A DNA stretch of 64,000 bases from Xanthomonas cucurbitae (GCF_002939885.1 NZ_MDED01000003.1:1-64000); one strand, 5' to 3'; counted from the stretch's first letter, positions 18,777-28,130 are shown. The notes: a model not told the origin generated them from the sequence alone. A program made the numbers and translations.

Positions 18777-19847
18777 ATGTCCTCTGTCACCGCCCCGCCC
18801 TCCTCGCTCCCGGATGAAGCCTTCGCCACGCGCCTGGCCGAATCCGGTGTACTGCCCGATACCGCCCTGCGTTACGGCATCCGCCGTTTGTGCGCGCAGC
18901 GCCTGCGCGATGAGCGTGGCGACGACGCCGATGCCAACGGCGAGCGCCAACGCGCCTTCATCGACAGCCTGCGTGCCAGCGCGATCGCGATCGAAACCGA
19001 TGCGGCCAACCGCCAGCACTACGAATTGCCGCCGCAGTTCTTCACCCTGTGCCTGGGCAAGCGGCTGAAGTACAGCAGCTGCTACTGGGACGCGAGCACT
19101 CCGGACCTGGACGCGGCCGAAGAACGCATGCTGGCGCTGTACGGGCAACGCGCCGAGTTGGCCGATGGTCAACGCATCCTGGAGCTGGGCTGCGGCTGGG
19201 GCTCGCTGACCCTGTGGATGGCCGAGCGCTACCCCAACGCCACCATTACTGCGGTCTCCAACTCACGCCCGCAGCGCGCGCATATCCTGGAGCAGTGCCG
19301 TCTGCGCGGGCTGGGCAACGTGCAGGTCGTCACCGCCGACGTCAACGCGCTGGCGCTGCCGCCCGGCAATTTCGACCGTGTGGTCTCGGTGGAAATGTTC
19401 GAGCACATGCGCAACTACCGCGACCTGCTCGCGCGCGTGGGTAGCTGGCTGGCGCCGGGTGGCAAGCTGTTCGTGCACATCTTCTGCCACCGCGACCTGG
19501 CCTATCCCTTCGAAGTGGCCGGCGAAGACAACTGGATGGGCCGGCATTTCTTCACCGGCGGGCTGATGCCGGCAGCGGACACCTTGCTGCATTTCCAGCA
19601 GGACGTGGTCATCGAACAGCGTTGGCTGCTGTCGGGCCAGCATTACGAAAAAACCGCCAACGCCTGGCTGCAGAACCAGGACCGCCACCGCGCGCAGATC
19701 ATGCCGTTGTTGCAGCAAACCTATGGCGAGGATGCGCAGCGCTGGTGGCAGCGCTGGCGCATGTTCTGGCTGGCGTGCGCGGAACTGTTCGGCTACGACC
19801 AGGGCCGCGAATGGGGCGTGGCGCACTACCGCTTCGTCAAGCGCTGA
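18777..19847 (+). CDS. SAM-dependent methyltransferase, cyclopropane-synthase-like
   Basis: A 356-residue protein with SAM site ILELGCGWGS (about 138-147) and the CFA-like HYELPPQFF, YSSCYW and VSVEMFEHM motifs. It is shorter than the 428-residue Cfa upstream, lacks its long N-terminal region and has a different C-terminus, so it is a distinct paralogue. Possible roles are methylation of unsaturated acyl chains or another step on the same lipid. The ATG at 18777 follows CTGGAGAG at 18765-18772. It is the last gene of the run, 17 bases after DUF1295. Confidence 0.87.
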   Translation: MSSVTAPPSSLPDEAFATRLAESGVLPDTALRYGIRRLCAQRLRDERGDDADANGERQRAFIDSLRASAIAIETDAANRQHYELPPQFFTLCLGKRLKYSSCYWDASTPDLDAAEERMLALYGQRAELADGQRILELGCGWGSLTLWMAERYPNATITAVSNSRPQRAHILEQCRLRGLGNVQVVTADVNALALPPGNFDRVVSVEMFEHMRNYRDLLARVGSWLAPGGKLFVHIFCHRDLAYPFEVAGEDNWMGRHFFTGGLMPAADTLLHFQQDVVIEQRWLLSGQHYEKTANAWLQNQDRHRAQIMPLLQQTYGEDAQRWWQRWRMFWLACAELFGYDQGREWGVAHYRFVKR

Positions 19848-19922
19848 CGGTCCGGGCGCAACGCCAGCGCGCGATGGGCAGATGATCGCTGCTCGTCGCC
19901 AGCGATCGGCCTGCGGGGGCGG

Positions 19923-20270
19923 TCAGCCCGCCGCAGCGGTGATGACGATTTCCACCTTCCATTCCGGACGCGCCAACTTCGCTTCCACGGTGGCACGTGC
20001 CGGAGTGAAGCCATGCGGCACCCATTCGTCCCAGGCGGCGTTCATGCCGTCGAAGTCGGCGATGTCGGCCAGATAGATTTCAGCGCGCAGGATCTTGGTC
20101 TTGTCGCTGGCCGCCAGCGCCAACAACTTGTCGATCTCGCCCAGCACCTGGCGCGTCTGGCCGGTGATGTCCTGGTGGGTGTCTTCGGCAATCTGCCCGG
20201 CCAGGTAGCACACGCCGCCGTGGACGGTCATTTCCGACATGCGCGGGCCGGTATCGAATCGCTGCAGCAT
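19923..20270 (-). CDS. RidA family (YjgF/YER057c/UK114) protein
   Basis: A 115-residue cytoplasmic protein of the RidA superfamily, members of which hydrolyse reactive enamine/imine intermediates. Visible: the GGVCYLAGQIAED start of the fold, a LRAEIYLADIADF segment carrying the family Arg, and the terminal PARATVEAKLARPEWKVEI. The Arg and the final Glu-Ile are preserved. Start ATG at 20270 has GGAGG upstream on the minus strand; it begins 1 base after the stop of the DUF998-like gene, so the two are probably cotranscribed. Convergent with the lipid operon. Confidence 0.88.
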   Translation of the reverse strand: MLQRFDTGPRMSEMTVHGGVCYLAGQIAEDTHQDITGQTRQVLGEIDKLLALAASDKTKILRAEIYLADIADFDGMNAAWDEWVPHGFTPARATVEAKLARPEWKVEIVITAAAG

Positions 20271-20271
20271 T

Positions 20272-20991
20272 TCAGGTGTCCTCCAATTGATTGACCGGGC
20301 CATTGTGGCGCGAATGCGGCGGGCGTGCAGCCTCGGTGGGCGCGGCACACGCCAACCGCACCCCGGCCCCTACCATCCAGATCACGATCAGCACGATGGC
20401 CGTTTTCTGGCTGATGCCGGGCGGTGCGGCCGGCACGCTGACGTGGAACAGCAACACGGCGAACGCGGCCCACCCCAGGCCGAACGCCACTGCGGCGTGG
20501 TGTTGCCATGCGCGATCGGAGCGGAAGTACCACGACTGCAGCACTATCGCCGCAACAACGCACAGGAACGTGGCATCGGCCGCCAGCACATGCACCATCG
20601 CCGCGGCATTCGGCGCCAGCTCCGGCATCCAGCTGTCGCCGATCGCCACCACGCACAGGCCAAGCGCCGCACTCCAGAACAGGCCGAGTACGGTCCGGCT
20701 GCGGGCAGACGGCGCCAGCGCTGCAGACAGGCCAAGCGCCAACCACGCCATGGCTGCGGCAAGTAGGCAGTAGGCGGTCCGCAGCAACAGGCCGTAGCGG
20801 CCGTGCAGATACGCGCTCAGCTGCGCATCGACCCAGTCCAGATCGCTGCGGCACCATTGCAGCGCCAGCACCAGCCCGATGAAGGCCACACCGGCCCCAG
20901 CGGCGATCGCGCCGGCCTGCCGGCTCCAACGTGGCGCACCGGCCGGGGCCGGGGACACCACCGGCGGCGGCTGTTGGAGATTGCGTGTCAT
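20272..20991 (-). CDS. DUF998-like integral membrane protein
   Basis: A 239-residue protein with a Pro-rich N-terminus and about six hydrophobic helices (from residue 26 on). The GDSWMPELAPNAAAMVHVLAA region resembles DUF998 membrane proteins, but the match is by eye. The stop sits immediately before the RidA start, making a two-gene minus-strand unit. No function can be assigned. Confidence 0.65.
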   Translation of the reverse strand: MTRNLQQPPPVVSPAPAGAPRWSRQAGAIAAGAGVAFIGLVLALQWCRSDLDWVDAQLSAYLHGRYGLLLRTAYCLLAAAMAWLALGLSAALAPSARSRTVLGLFWSAALGLCVVAIGDSWMPELAPNAAAMVHVLAADATFLCVVAAIVLQSWYFRSDRAWQHHAAVAFGLGWAAFAVLLFHVSVPAAPPGISQKTAIVLIVIWMVGAGVRLACAAPTEAARPPHSRHNGPVNQLEDT

Positions 20992-21252
20992 CGAGCTGTC
21001 TGCCTTCCAACCGTGATTGCCGCCTTCGCCAGCGGTACGGCACCTGTGCGTGCCTTTGCCCTATGATGCGCGCGGCCATGGTGTGCCGACGGGGTGTCGG
21101 CCCAGCCGAAGCATGTGTCCACCTCACTTCGGCGCTTCCAGGCAATCACGCTCCATGCACCGTCCATCCGCCTGTCCCCTGCTGACCCTGTGTGCGCGCG
21201 GCACGTATCGTGCATCGGCCCTTCTTCCCTTTCAACAACCCGCGTTGCCCTT

Positions 21253-23817
21253 ATGACGGATACCTCGATGTCTTCCGAAGCGCCCTCCAGCGGCTGGCGA
21301 CGCGCCCTGCCGGTGCTGATTAGCCTGGCGATCCTGGCGATGGCGCTGCACGCGCTGTCGGCGCAGTTCACCGACCATGGCTATCGCCAGATCCGCCAGG
21401 CATTCCGCGCGCTGGGTGCCGGGCAGATCGCCCTGACCCTGCTGCTGGGGCTGAGCAGCTACGCCTGCCTGGTGGGTTTCGACTGGGTGGGGCTCAAGCG
21501 CACCGGCAAGCGGCTGCATCCGGCGCGGGTGGGCATCACTGCGTTCATGGCACACGCGGTTGGCCAGACCCTGGGCTTTGCCGCGCTCACCGGTGGCGCG
21601 GTGCGCCTGCGCGGCTACGGCAGCGTGGGGCTGACCCTGGCCGAGATCGGCCAGGTGGTGCTGATGAGCACACTGGGCTTCGTCTTCGGCGCCTGGGTGC
21701 TGCTCGGGCTGGCATTGCTGCTGGAGCCGGAAGCGGCCGCACGCGCGCTGCCGATCGCCGCCGACGGCATCCGCATCGCCGGCATCGCGCTACTGGCAGG
21801 CTATGTGGCGATGCTGGCGCTAGTGGGCAGGCAGGGCCGCGAATTCGGTATCCGGAGCCACCGTTTCTGGTTGCCGGACCGCAACACCGTGCTCGGCGTC
21901 ACTGCGCTCAGCGTGGTGGAACTGGGCCTGGCGGCGGCGGCGTTCTACGTGCTGCTGCCGCCGGACCCGGGTGCCGGCTATTTCGGCTTCATCGGCATCT
22001 GGCTGGTGGCGGTGGTGGCCGGCCTGATCTCCACCGTGCCGGCAGGCCTGGGCGTGTTCGAGTGGAGCCTGCTCAAGCTGCTGCCGCACGTCACCCCTGC
22101 CGCCGTGCTGGCTGCGGCGCTGGCCTACCGGGTCACCTACTACATCGTGCCGCTGCTGATCTCGGTGGCCATGGCTGCGGCTTCCGGGCTCGGCGCACCG
22201 GTGCGCGCCAGCGCCAGCACCGCCCGCACGCTGTGGAGGGCGTTGCGCCCGTGGCTGCCGCAGATCCTGGCGCTGGCGGTGTTTGCGGTCGGTGCGGCGC
22301 TGGTGATCGATGGCACCTTGCCCACCCCGCGCGCGCGCCAGGAGGTGGCACCGCTGCCGCTGATCGAAACCTCGCACCTGCTGGTCAGCCTGGGCGGCAT
22401 GATGCTGCTGCTGATCGGCCAGGGCTTGCAGCGGCGCAGCCATGCGGCCTGGGTCCTGGCGCTAGGCGTGTGCGTGCTGCTGCCGCCGTTGTCGCTGCTG
22501 CGCGGCAGCCATATCTCCGTGTCACTGTCGGCGGCGCTGGCGGCCGTGGCGTTGTGGGCCGCGCGCCGCGAGTTCTACCGCCAGGGCGCGCTGTTGGACG
22601 AAGCCTGGTCGTGGCGCTGGTTGAGCAACCTGGGCCTGGTGCTGGTGGCCACCTTCTGGCTGCTGTTCTTCGTCTACAGCCATGTCGAATACAGCAACGA
22701 CCTGTGGTGGGAGTTCGCCACCTCCGCCAATGCCCCACGGGCGCTGCGCGCGGCGTTGATCCTGTGCGTGGGCGTGATCGTCTTCGGCATGGCGCGCCTG
22801 CTGCGCGGCGGGCGGCGCCCGATGCCGCCTGCCGATGCGCCGGTGCTGCAGACCCTGGCACCGGTCCTTGCGACCAGCACCGATACCCAGGCCTGCCTGG
22901 CGTTGACCGGCGATAAGGCCTTCCTGCTCGACGAACAGAGCCGCGGCTTCGTGATGATGCAGCGCTACGGCGGCTCGCTGATTTCGATGGGCGACCCGGT
23001 CGGCCCGCCGGAGGTGGCGTGCGCGCTGATCTGGCGGTTCCGCGAAGAGGCCGACCGCATGGGCCTGCGCCCGGTGTTCTACCAGGTGGGCGAGAAGTAC
23101 TGGCAGACCTACCTGGACATGGGCCTGACCCTGGTCAAGCTGGGTGAGGAGGCGATCGTGCCGCTGGAAGGCTTCACGCTGGAAGGCCGCGACCGTGCCG
23201 ACCTGCGCCAGGCCTGGAATCGCGGCAAGCGCGGCGGCCTGAGCTTCCGCATGCTGCCGCCGGAACAGGTGGACGCGGTCCTGCCGCGCCTGGCCGAGGT
23301 GTCCGAGCAATGGCTGGAAGAGAAATCCGGCGAAGAGAAAGGGTTCTCCCTGGGCAGCTTCGATGGCGACTACCTGCGCCGCTTCCCGGTCGCGGTGGCC
23401 GAAGCCGAAGGCCAGATCGTGGCCTTTGCCAACGTGTGGTGCGCGCCGGCCGGCGGCGAGCTGTCGGTGGACCTGATGCGGCACAGCGCGCAGGCGCCCA
23501 AGGGCACCATGGACTTCCTGTTCATCGAGCTGTTCCTGTGGGGGCAGGCTAATGGCTACACCCGGTTCTCGCTGGGCATGGCGCCGTTGTCGGGGCTGGC
23601 CGAGCATCGCCTGGCCGGCCGCTGGAACCGCTTCGCCAGCTTGGTCGCACGGCATGGCGAGCGCTTCTACGGCTTCAGCGGGCTACGCCGCTTCAAATCG
23701 AAGTTCTCCCCGACCTGGCGCCCGCGCTATCTGGTCGCGCCCGGCGGCATGCACCTGCCGGCGGCGCTGCTGGATGTGACCCGCCTGATCTCGGTGGATC
23801 CTGGCCGGCAGGAGTAA
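21253..23817 (+). CDS. mprF: Bifunctional lysylphosphatidylglycerol synthetase/flippase MprF
   Basis: An 854-residue membrane protein. The N-terminal two thirds carry about fourteen hydrophobic helices (flippase part; GGAVRLRGYG and VPAGLGVFEW are family features). The C-terminal part (about residue 550 on) is the DUF2156/LPG-synthase domain with aminoacyl transfer from Lys- or Ala-tRNA to phosphatidylglycerol, with LSVDLMRH and FSLGMAPLSG segments. The product lowers surface negative charge and raises resistance to cationic peptides. ATG 21253 is chosen; 21268 and an upstream ATG at 21094 are alternatives. Ends convergently with the acvB/virJ-family gene. Confidence 0.9.
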   Translation: MTDTSMSSEAPSSGWRRALPVLISLAILAMALHALSAQFTDHGYRQIRQAFRALGAGQIALTLLLGLSSYACLVGFDWVGLKRTGKRLHPARVGITAFMAHAVGQTLGFAALTGGAVRLRGYGSVGLTLAEIGQVVLMSTLGFVFGAWVLLGLALLLEPEAAARALPIAADGIRIAGIALLAGYVAMLALVGRQGREFGIRSHRFWLPDRNTVLGVTALSVVELGLAAAAFYVLLPPDPGAGYFGFIGIWLVAVVAGLISTVPAGLGVFEWSLLKLLPHVTPAAVLAAALAYRVTYYIVPLLISVAMAAASGLGAPVRASASTARTLWRALRPWLPQILALAVFAVGAALVIDGTLPTPRARQEVAPLPLIETSHLLVSLGGMMLLLIGQGLQRRSHAAWVLALGVCVLLPPLSLLRGSHISVSLSAALAAVALWAARREFYRQGALLDEAWSWRWLSNLGLVLVATFWLLFFVYSHVEYSNDLWWEFATSANAPRALRAALILCVGVIVFGMARLLRGGRRPMPPADAPVLQTLAPVLATSTDTQACLALTGDKAFLLDEQSRGFVMMQRYGGSLISMGDPVGPPEVACALIWRFREEADRMGLRPVFYQVGEKYWQTYLDMGLTLVKLGEEAIVPLEGFTLEGRDRADLRQAWNRGKRGGLSFRMLPPEQVDAVLPRLAEVSEQWLEEKSGEEKGFSLGSFDGDYLRRFPVAVAEAEGQIVAFANVWCAPAGGELSVDLMRHSAQAPKGTMDFLFIELFLWGQANGYTRFSLGMAPLSGLAEHRLAGRWNRFASLVARHGERFYGFSGLRRFKSKFSPTWRPRYLVAPGGMHLPAALLDVTRLISVDPGRQE

Positions 23818-24244
23818 GGCGACGCGCAACCTGCCGCGTTACGCGACTGTGTCAGTCTGTTGAGGGCGCCTGCGTGCTTGAGCGGAGTGCTCGCCGATCA
23901 GCGGTAGCACTATGGGGAGCGCGGTGTCGCGTCCGGGGGTGGGACCGTGTGGCGGCATGGATGCCGCTACCGCGCCTCCAGGGACGGATTCACGGCGTGT
24001 CCCGACACCGGATGCGGCGCCGCGCCATCGACCCACTCCGCGCACCGATCACGCTATGCACGACATCCATCGTTTCCCTGCAGATGCTCGGGCGTGCTGC
24101 GGGCGCTTGCGCGCGTACCGGTGGTGAGGGACACGCGCAAGCACCACTGGTCGCATCAGACGGCCGAACGAACAGCGACGAGGGGGTTGCTGACCACGCG
24201 TCGGCCGAGAGTTGGCCGACGCATGGTCAAACTGTCCCGCTCGT
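23818..24244. other. 427-base convergent gap between mprF and the AcvB/VirJ gene
   Basis: No convincing coding sequence on either strand. It contains one strong inverted repeat near its right end (24191-24229). The remaining sequence shows no other clear structure. Confidence 0.5.
24191..24229. terminator. Long inverted repeat between convergent genes
   Basis: TGACCA (24191-24196) and TGGTCA (24224-24229) flank GCGTCGGCC (24198-24206) and its complement (24214-24222), with one internal mismatch and a 7-base loop: 15 paired bases in total. There is no T tract, so it may be a bidirectional transcription barrier or a protein-binding site. Confidence 0.45.
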
Positions 24245-25624
24245 TCAAGGCGTCGACAGTGCGTGCAACTGCTCCATGATCGTCTTGGCCAGAGTTGCGT
24301 AATCGCCCTTGAAATGGTGATCGCCCGGCAGCGCGACGCGCCTGGCGACCTGCGCAGGCAGGCTCGGGCACAGGGCGTCGTCGTCGTCCTGGCCGTAGAT
24401 GCAGACCGTGGTGCCGGCCGGCAGGCGCTGCACTTCTGGCGCGATCGGCAGGCCTTCGTCGTCCGAACCCAGCCAGTTGCTGACGTGGAATTCGTAATCG
24501 GCCAGCTTGCCCACCGACAGCAGCGCGGTCATGCGGATGTTCTGCCGGGTGGCCGCAGGCAGCTTGTTGATCGCCGCCGGCAACACGTCGGCGCCCTGCG
24601 AGAAGCCGATCAGCACCACGCGCTTGCGCTGCCAGCGTTGCGCGTAGATGCGCGCAATGCGGTCCAGGTCGGTGGCGAAGCCCTGCGGGGTCCGCTCGGT
24701 CCAGAAGTAACGCAGCGAGTCCAGCCCCACCACCGGAATACCCTGCGCGGCCAGCGCGTCGGCCACTTCTTCATCCAGACCGGCCCATCCGCCGTCGCCG
24801 GAGACGAAGATCACGAAGGTGTCGTCGTCGCTGTCGCCATCTGGCGCAGCCGGCGCCTCGACCACCGGCAGGTCGGCCAGGCCGCCCGGCGGCGGCGGCA
24901 AGGCCACGCCCTTCTGTTCGCCCAGCGAGCGGGCCGCGGCCCGCAGGCCGGGCAGGATGTCGCCGCGCACGGACCGCTTGAAGCTGCGCGCCTGCGGTAT
25001 CTGCTTGAGGAAGGCGGCTTCGGCTGCCGCCGGACAGCGCTTATCCTGGCTGCCGGCCAGCACCCAGGGGATCTGTAACGGCACCGGCAGCAATGCGTTG
25101 CTGCCCGGCCGCACGCCGGGCTGGCAGATCGCCTGCCCGTTCACCGCCACCGGGCACAGGCCATCGGTGAGCACGCCAGCCAGCACATGCGGCTTGGCCT
25201 GCGCGCCGATGGCATAGGCCAACGCAGCGCCCTCGCCATCGCCCACCAGCAGCGGCAGGCGGTAGGTGGGAATGTGGTGGAAGGCCTGCAGGTAGCGCGA
25301 GAAGTTCTCCACGTCGCCAACCGAGAAGGTGCAGGCGCCGCCCGCCTTGCGCAGCACCGCGTACAGATGCGCGGTATCCACCAGGGCAACCATCGCACCA
25401 TCGTCGCGCAGCGCCTGTGCCTGCGCCTGGCGCTTGCCGGCGTTGCCGGTGCCGGCCAACCAGATCACCACGCGCTCGGGCTCGCCCTTGGGCATCAGCA
25501 CCGGCACCTGTTCGAACCGCCCATGGCTTAACGGCTCCGGATCTGGAGCCTGCGCGGCAGCCATGCCCGACAGCGTCAACACCGCCGCGCCGCAGAGCGC
25601 GCTCCATCGTTCAAGTCGTCGCAT
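24245..25624 (-). CDS. AcvB/VirJ family protein, probable lysyl-phosphatidylglycerol hydrolase
   Basis: A 459-residue periplasmic protein with a signal peptide (1-26, ending AAAQA). It has two VirJ-like alpha/beta-hydrolase halves: the N-terminal one with VIWLAGTGNAGK, the C-terminal one with FVSGDGGWAGLDEE (about residues 262-275) and nucleophile elbow GFSQG (Ser342). In Agrobacterium the homologue AcvB hydrolyses lysyl-PG and is needed in the periplasm. Here it is convergent with mprF, the synthase for that lipid, which supports the same role. The start ATG at 25624 is chosen over the GC-rich upstream extension. Confidence 0.88.
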   Translation of the reverse strand: MRRLERWSALCGAAVLTLSGMAAAQAPDPEPLSHGRFEQVPVLMPKGEPERVVIWLAGTGNAGKRQAQAQALRDDGAMVALVDTAHLYAVLRKAGGACTFSVGDVENFSRYLQAFHHIPTYRLPLLVGDGEGAALAYAIGAQAKPHVLAGVLTDGLCPVAVNGQAICQPGVRPGSNALLPVPLQIPWVLAGSQDKRCPAAAEAAFLKQIPQARSFKRSVRGDILPGLRAAARSLGEQKGVALPPPPGGLADLPVVEAPAAPDGDSDDDTFVIFVSGDGGWAGLDEEVADALAAQGIPVVGLDSLRYFWTERTPQGFATDLDRIARIYAQRWQRKRVVLIGFSQGADVLPAAINKLPAATRQNIRMTALLSVGKLADYEFHVSNWLGSDDEGLPIAPEVQRLPAGTTVCIYGQDDDDALCPSLPAQVARRVALPGDHHFKGDYATLAKTIMEQLHALSTP

Positions 25625-25693
25625 GTCGCACCATCGGGGAAAGTGGTCCAAAGATAATCGTTCCGGCGCGTGCCGCGAAGCGCAGTACTTCGC

Positions 25694-25876
25694 TCACCGC
25701 GCCCGCGCCTGTTGACGGGTTTCCCAGGCAGCCAGGGCCTGGCGGTAGCGGCCCAGCTCCTCGGCGTACAGATCGTGCACGCACAGCGGGCAGCCACTCT
25801 CGCAGCACTCGTTGGGGGCTGGCGCCTGCGGCGGCTGCGGGCGTGGATCGGTGGCGGAAACGGCGTGGTCGTGCAT
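25694..25876 (-). CDS. Small oxidoreductase-like domain protein
   Basis: A 60-residue protein with the short oxidoreductase-like (Oxidored-like) pattern: a Pro-rich PRPQPPQAP segment, NECCESGCPLCVHD with four Cys, then YAEELGRYRQALAAW. The Cys cluster may bind a metal or iron-sulfur centre; the family is uncharacterised in bacteria. Start at 25876 (ATG with short leader); it lies 63 bases beyond the HD-like gene on the same strand. Confidence 0.75.
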   Translation of the reverse strand: MHDHAVSATDPRPQPPQAPAPNECCESGCPLCVHDLYAEELGRYRQALAAWETRQQARAR

Positions 25877-25939
25877 GCGGCCATTGTAGCGTGCGCGATC
25901 GGTCCTCCCACGGCCAGGCACAGCACACCGCAAGGTTGG

Positions 25940-26545
25940 TCAATGGCCCAGCCGGCGATGCAGGTTGGCGCGCGCCGCGGCATCGGCGTTGGCATGGAAA
26001 TACGCACTGAGAAAGATACGCGGCCGCTTCAGCAGGCCGGCCAGGAAGCGGCGCCGGTTCAGCCGGAACAGCAGCACAGGCACATGCCCCCGGTACTCGT
26101 CGGCGATTGCGCGGTCATAGGCATCGAAGATCTGCGCCGGCGCCGCCAGGATCGCCATGTCGCAATCCAGGAACAGCGCGGCGTCTTCGTCGACATCGGT
26201 CGGTTGTAGCTGACCATGGCGTGCAGTGAGCAGGATCAGCGTTTGCACACGCGCAAGGTCCACCTCGGCCTGTGGCCACCACCGCGGAATGCAGTCCAGG
26301 GCCCAGGCTGCCGATTGCGCTTCGTTGTCGCCGCGCCCGGGTTGGTACACCGCATCGTGGAACAGCACCGCCAGCCAGACTTCGACCGGCTGTTGCCAGC
26401 CCGGCCCGGCAGCGACCTCGGCATAGTGCTGCAGCAGCGCACGCACATGGCCGAAGTGATGATAGGCGCGCGGCGGAATGGCGTAGGCCTGTTCCAGGAC
26501 GGCCAGGTGGTCGGCGTGCAAGGGTAGCGGGGCGGTGAGGTCCAT
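25940..26545 (-). CDS. HD-domain-like predicted metal-dependent hydrolase
   Basis: A 201-residue protein with the motif order of COG4339-type HD proteins: YHHFGHV near residue 28, LAVLFHDAVYQPGR near 59-72 (HD pair), then DCDMAILAAP near 128. Such proteins hydrolyse phosphoesters with a divalent metal, but the substrate is unknown. A long Arg-rich C-terminus (RLNRRRFLAGLLKRPRIF) follows. It sits between thpR and the Cys-rich small gene on the minus strand. Confidence 0.82.
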   Translation of the reverse strand: MDLTAPLPLHADHLAVLEQAYAIPPRAYHHFGHVRALLQHYAEVAAGPGWQQPVEVWLAVLFHDAVYQPGRGDNEAQSAAWALDCIPRWWPQAEVDLARVQTLILLTARHGQLQPTDVDEDAALFLDCDMAILAAPAQIFDAYDRAIADEYRGHVPVLLFRLNRRRFLAGLLKRPRIFLSAYFHANADAAARANLHRRLGH

Positions 26546-26593
26546 GCACGCAGGCTAGCGCGTACGCACCGCGCTGCCCATGGGCGCGGTGGC

Positions 26594-27196
26594 TCAGTGC
26601 AGCGGCCAGCGCCCTTCGATCTGGTAGCGCGACTGCCCCAGGAAACTGCGCACCAGCGCAAACTCGCGCACCGTCCAGGCCAGTGCTTCGCAACGTCTCT
26701 GCGGCAGGGCCTGGTTGCAATACAGCAAGGTCATGTGCGGCGTGTACTGCGTATCGCCGGCAATGCCCACGTGTGCCAACTGACGCCCCAGCGCACCTTG
26801 CAACGCGTACAGCCCGCGCACCTGCTCCTCGCCGCGCAGCACGCACGGCAATTGCGAGCGGCGCCCACCGAAGGTGCCAACGCGGTCGAACTCCACCTCG
26901 AAGGCCGGCAGCGCAATGCGCTCGGCAGCCTGGCTGGCGCGGCTGACCAGCGACGGCGGCAATCCGCCCGCGTAATCGCCTAAGTGATGCAAGGTTACAT
27001 GCAGCCGCTCGCGCCCCAGCCGCTTTCCGTCCACCTGCCCTGCCTGCAGCAGCGCGTTGGCGATGTCGCTCGCGCGTTGCGCGGTCTGCGCATCTGCCAT
27101 CACCGCAAAGAACAGCCGCTCGGTGGTCTTCTCTTCGCCCAAGCCCAGCGATAACTGCGCCTCGGCCGATGACAGATAGAGAAACTGCTGTTTCAT
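26594..27196 (-). CDS. thpR: RNA 2',3'-cyclic phosphodiesterase (ThpR/LigT)
   Basis: A 200-residue 2H-phosphoesterase. The two HxT motifs are HVTLH (His66, Thr68) and HMTLL (His154, Thr156), the expected spacing. Enzymes of this family open 2',3'-cyclic phosphates and were first known as 2'-5' RNA ligases. The ATG at 27196 is used; an extra N-terminal stretch upstream is rich in Ser/Ala and unlikely. Next gene on the same strand is HD-like, 48 bases away. Confidence 0.9.
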   Translation of the reverse strand: MKQQFLYLSSAEAQLSLGLGEEKTTERLFFAVMADAQTAQRASDIANALLQAGQVDGKRLGRERLHVTLHHLGDYAGGLPPSLVSRASQAAERIALPAFEVEFDRVGTFGGRRSQLPCVLRGEEQVRGLYALQGALGRQLAHVGIAGDTQYTPHMTLLYCNQALPQRRCEALAWTVREFALVRSFLGQSRYQIEGRWPLH

Positions 27197-27366
27197 GGGA
27201 GTGTCCACGTCCGCCTGCGCGGGCCTGGCTGAGGAAGGGCGGCGGATACTAGCAGACCCAATGCCTGCCGAATACGCCGCAGTCGCACGCATCACCGTGG
27301 AACGCGCCGCACTCGTGGAACTGCACCGAGTGATGGGCGCCACGCGGCCGACATTGCACACCGCAC

Positions 27367-27398
27367 AAAAAGAAACGGGCAGCTTGCGCTACCCGTTT
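27367..27398 (-). terminator. Rho-independent terminator of the DUF2383 gene
   Basis: On the minus strand an 11-bp stem (AAACGGGTAGC with GCTGCCCGTTT, one G-U pair) around a GCAA tetraloop is followed by C and five T. It lies 64 bases beyond the gene stop. Confidence 0.88.
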
Positions 27399-27461
27399 CC
27401 CGCCCGTATCGATTTACTCCGGAGCTGCATCACCGCAATGCACTACGGTTGGGCAAGTGCG

Positions 27462-27917
27462 TTACGCCGCGTTCTTCATGGCGTGCTTGCGGTTGCGCAT
27501 GACGTCGTGGCAAGCGCGTACTTCCGGCAGCAGGCGCAGCGCGGCGTCGCGTGCGGCAGCCGGCGTCTCCTGGTCGGCGATGGTTTCATCGAACGCCTTC
27601 AGCAGGCGATCCTCCGACTCCTCCAACTCGGCAACGTAGCCATACTTGGTGTCGCCCAACGTCGCGCGGACCTTGCCGTAGAACTGCTGCATGCTACCGA
27701 CCATGGTGCCGTGCTTTTCCGGTGTGCCGCCCACCGAAGCCACCACGCTGCTCAGGTTGCTCACGATGTCGCTCTTGACGCCGGCGATGCGGCGAAACAG
27801 CGTGGCCAGTTCTGCATCGCCCACCTTGGCAGCGGCTTCCTCGTAGAAATCCTTGCCGTCACGGGAAATGGCGATCAGGTCGTTGAGGCTGTGCTCGGTC
27901 TTGCTCTGGATGCTCAT
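27462..27917 (-). CDS. DUF2383 family four-helix-bundle protein (PA2169-like)
   Basis: A 151-residue helical, soluble protein rich in Glu/Lys/Ala with DUF2383 features: LNDLIAISRDGKDFYEEAA at the start, LFRRIAGVKSDIVSNLS in the middle, and RACHDVMRNRKHAMK at the end. Related proteins fold as ferritin-like four-helix bundles and are often stress-induced; no metal ligands are clear here. The ATG at 27917 is preceded by AGGAGC 6 bases upstream on the minus strand. Followed by a strong terminator, so it is monocistronic. Confidence 0.88.
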   Translation of the reverse strand: MSIQSKTEHSLNDLIAISRDGKDFYEEAAAKVGDAELATLFRRIAGVKSDIVSNLSSVVASVGGTPEKHGTMVGSMQQFYGKVRATLGDTKYGYVAELEESEDRLLKAFDETIADQETPAAARDAALRLLPEVRACHDVMRNRKHAMKNAA

Positions 27918-28130
27918 GTGTTGCTCCTGGTTGCATGGGCCGCGCTGCGCGTTGATGCGTTGCGCCGGCTTTCGGGGAGTGGCACGGTCGATGCGTTGAC
28001 CGGGCTGCCTTGGCGTTGTGTACGGCTCCATGCTGGCGGCGCGGACATAATCGGCATGTGAGCGATGCGGGCGCCGTCCTCACGCCATCGTGCGGCCGAT
28101 GAATTGCGATTCATCGATGCCAATACCGCA

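Noticed and set aside
24245-25624. VirJ as a sign of a type IV secretion locus
   Set aside because: No other vir genes are present; the mprF neighbour better explains this gene.
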